Shown in pieces: positions 5,144 to 6,175 of a DNA stretch of 6,175 bases. The notes beneath the pieces were generated by a model that made no database searches, had not been told where the DNA came from, and saw only the letters and a list, made by a program, of their open reading frames with translations. The stretch's first letter is position 1, and every line of letters starts with the position of its first letter. A program made the position numbers and the translations under genes. Source of the stretch: Pyrodictiaceae archaeon (GTDB lineage Archaea; Thermoproteota; Thermoprotei_A; Sulfolobales; Pyrodictiaceae); assembly GCA_027033675.1 (NCBI GenBank), contig JALVKZ010000027.1, positions 1 through 6,175 of the forward strand, in the 5' to 3' direction.

Positions 5144-6025
5144 TTGATTCTCTTTGACTGGGGCACTTATAACGGGCTCACCACCTTGGTGAAGGCGGCT
5201 ACTCTCGGTATGAAGCTAACCGAGATCCCGCCCTATGATTTCTCTAGGCGTAGTAGGAGGCTTGAGTATTTCCAGCAGTACCGCGAGCTAGCAAAGAAGG
5301 CGTTTACTACGATAACTGCTCACGCGCCTTATTATAATGTGGTCTCAACTGTCCCCGAGGTTTATGAGAGGAGTAAGAAGGCACTTGTAGCTGCTGCGAA
5401 GAAGGCTAGGGAGGCTGGTGCTGAGATATTCAACTTGCATCTTGGCTGGAGGGCGTGGATGGATAGCCGCGATATAGAGCAGGCTGCCGAGGTCGTGAAG
5501 GCTATCTTGGCCGAGGTACCTGACATAGTTGTTACGCTCGAGACTATGTATTCTAGGAGGATGCTGGGCACCTTCGATGATATTAAGGCGATAATAGAGA
5601 GTGTGGGTAGTGACAGAGTGCAGGTGTCAACTCAGCTAGAGAACGTGTTTATGTTGGAGACCGGTGCAGCCGAGCACGGCAACTTCGAGGCAGCTAATAG
5701 GAGCGTTGACGAGGCCTTCTGGAGAAATGTTCTCCAAAAGACACTGAGCCTTAGCACGAAGTACTTGTCGCTTAGGTTCTCCCAGGTAGTGGGCTTCGCC
5801 CTAGGGAGAAGAGTGCTAAAGAAAAGAGTGCCACTTGGCAAGGGTTACCCAGACTTAGAGACCCTGGCGAGGGCATTGGCGGACTTCATGGTGCATGAGA
5901 TAAGGGAGAAGAACCTGGAGATAAGGATGCACCTAATCTATACAGGGCCCTCGGAGACCAAGTACCGCGACACAATAATGCTCTATGCAAAAGTAATGAG
6001 CGAGGTAGTGCCACACCTCCACTAG
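5144..6025 (+). CDS. Endonuclease IV-like TIM-barrel protein (xylose isomerase-like superfamily)
   Basis: A 293-residue soluble protein with the layout of the AP endonuclease family 2 / xylose isomerase-like TIM barrel. Family-like segments are TAHAPYYNV (58-66, H60), FNLHLGW (96-102, H99) and VTLETM (130-135, E133). These correspond by spacing and context to the first metal ligands of E. coli endonuclease IV (H69, H109, E145). The later ligands are not evident. The expected DxxH region reads VSTQLENVF (161-169), the DxH before LGxG reads LKKRVPLGKG (225-234), and the final strand LETP-like motif reads LIYTGPSE (264-271). It may therefore bind metal differently, have another activity (sugar isomerase/epimerase-like) or be a non-catalytic homologue. 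I do not assign DNA repair with confidence. The TTG start is preceded by GGTGA. The gene diverges from the phosphatase. After its stop no gene is recognised up to the window end. Confidence 0.85.
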   Translation: MILFDWGTYNGLTTLVKAATLGMKLTEIPPYDFSRRSRRLEYFQQYRELAKKAFTTITAHAPYYNVVSTVPEVYERSKKALVAAAKKAREAGAEIFNLHLGWRAWMDSRDIEQAAEVVKAILAEVPDIVVTLETMYSRRMLGTFDDIKAIIESVGSDRVQVSTQLENVFMLETGAAEHGNFEAANRSVDEAFWRNVLQKTLSLSTKYLSLRFSQVVGFALGRRVLKKRVPLGKGYPDLETLARALADFMVHEIREKNLEIRMHLIYTGPSETKYRDTIMLYAKVMSEVVPHLH

Positions 6026-6030
6026 TGCCG

Positions 6031-6067
6031 TCTTTTCTGGTACTATTCACTTTTACTCCTTCTTGTT
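6031..6067 (+). terminator. Pyrimidine-rich terminator after the TIM-barrel gene
   Basis: Starting six bases after the TAG at 6023-6025 there is a T/C-rich stretch with T-runs at 6033-6036 and 6051-6054 and further short T clusters to 6067. This is the usual form of an archaeal oligo-T terminator. The remaining bases to 6175 show no recognisable gene. Confidence 0.45.
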
Positions 6068-6175
6068 CCAAGTCAAGAGAGTACAGAGAGTCATCTATCT
6101 CGGGGCTTGGTTGAAGAGATTATCCAGGATGCTCAGTTCCTCAACAAAATGGGAGAACGAGATTAGCTAGTGGGG

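Noticed and set aside
6026..6166. In-frame continuation after the TIM-barrel stop, open for 46 codons and ending in a peptide like VEEIIQDAQFLNKMGERD
   Set aside because: There is no start codon with a ribosome site, the first half is the pyrimidine-rich terminator, and an open stretch of this length is common by chance. Readthrough is not supported.

Overview
The window most likely comes from a hyperthermophilic crenarchaeon, probably of the Desulfurococcales/Pyrodictiaceae type. This is inferred from heavy AGG/ATA/GAG/AAG codon use, frequent GTG and TTG starts, GGTGA-like Shine-Dalgarno sites, T-rich gene ends and archaeal-style proteins. A genus cannot be fixed from sequence alone.

Layout, left to right. 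(1) The 3' part of a plus-strand gene for an unrecognised, strand-rich protein. It enters from outside the window, because its frame is open back to base 3. (2) A gene-poor gap of 320 bases. It holds a palindrome and T-tracts that probably end the first gene, an AT-rich block, and two consecutive inverted repeats that would form stem-loops in the leader of the next operon. (3) A tightly packed plus-strand operon for an ABC-2 type exporter. An ATP-binding subunit (GTG start) is followed by two different six-segment permeases, with overlaps of 1 and 14 bases. (4) A GC-rich convergent spacer with competing hairpins and a T-tract. (5) A minus-strand HAD-IIA (NagD-like) phosphatase with a TTG start. 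(6) A divergent spacer with a second strong GC-rich hairpin and AT-rich promoter-like elements. (7) A plus-strand TIM-barrel protein related to endonuclease IV (TTG start), which lacks several of the family's second-half metal ligands. (8) A pyrimidine-rich 3' flank with no recognisable gene.

The three ABC genes should act together: the ATPase dimer drives a permease heterodimer that exports an unknown substrate. The phosphatase and the TIM-barrel protein are divergent neighbours, and no shared pathway can be read from the sequence.

No CRISPR array, insertion sequence, tRNA or rRNA was seen. I found no clearly new multi-gene system. The points most worth a second look are the structured ABC leader, the related GC-rich elements on both sides of the phosphatase gene, the altered metal site of the endonuclease IV relative, and the unknown first gene.
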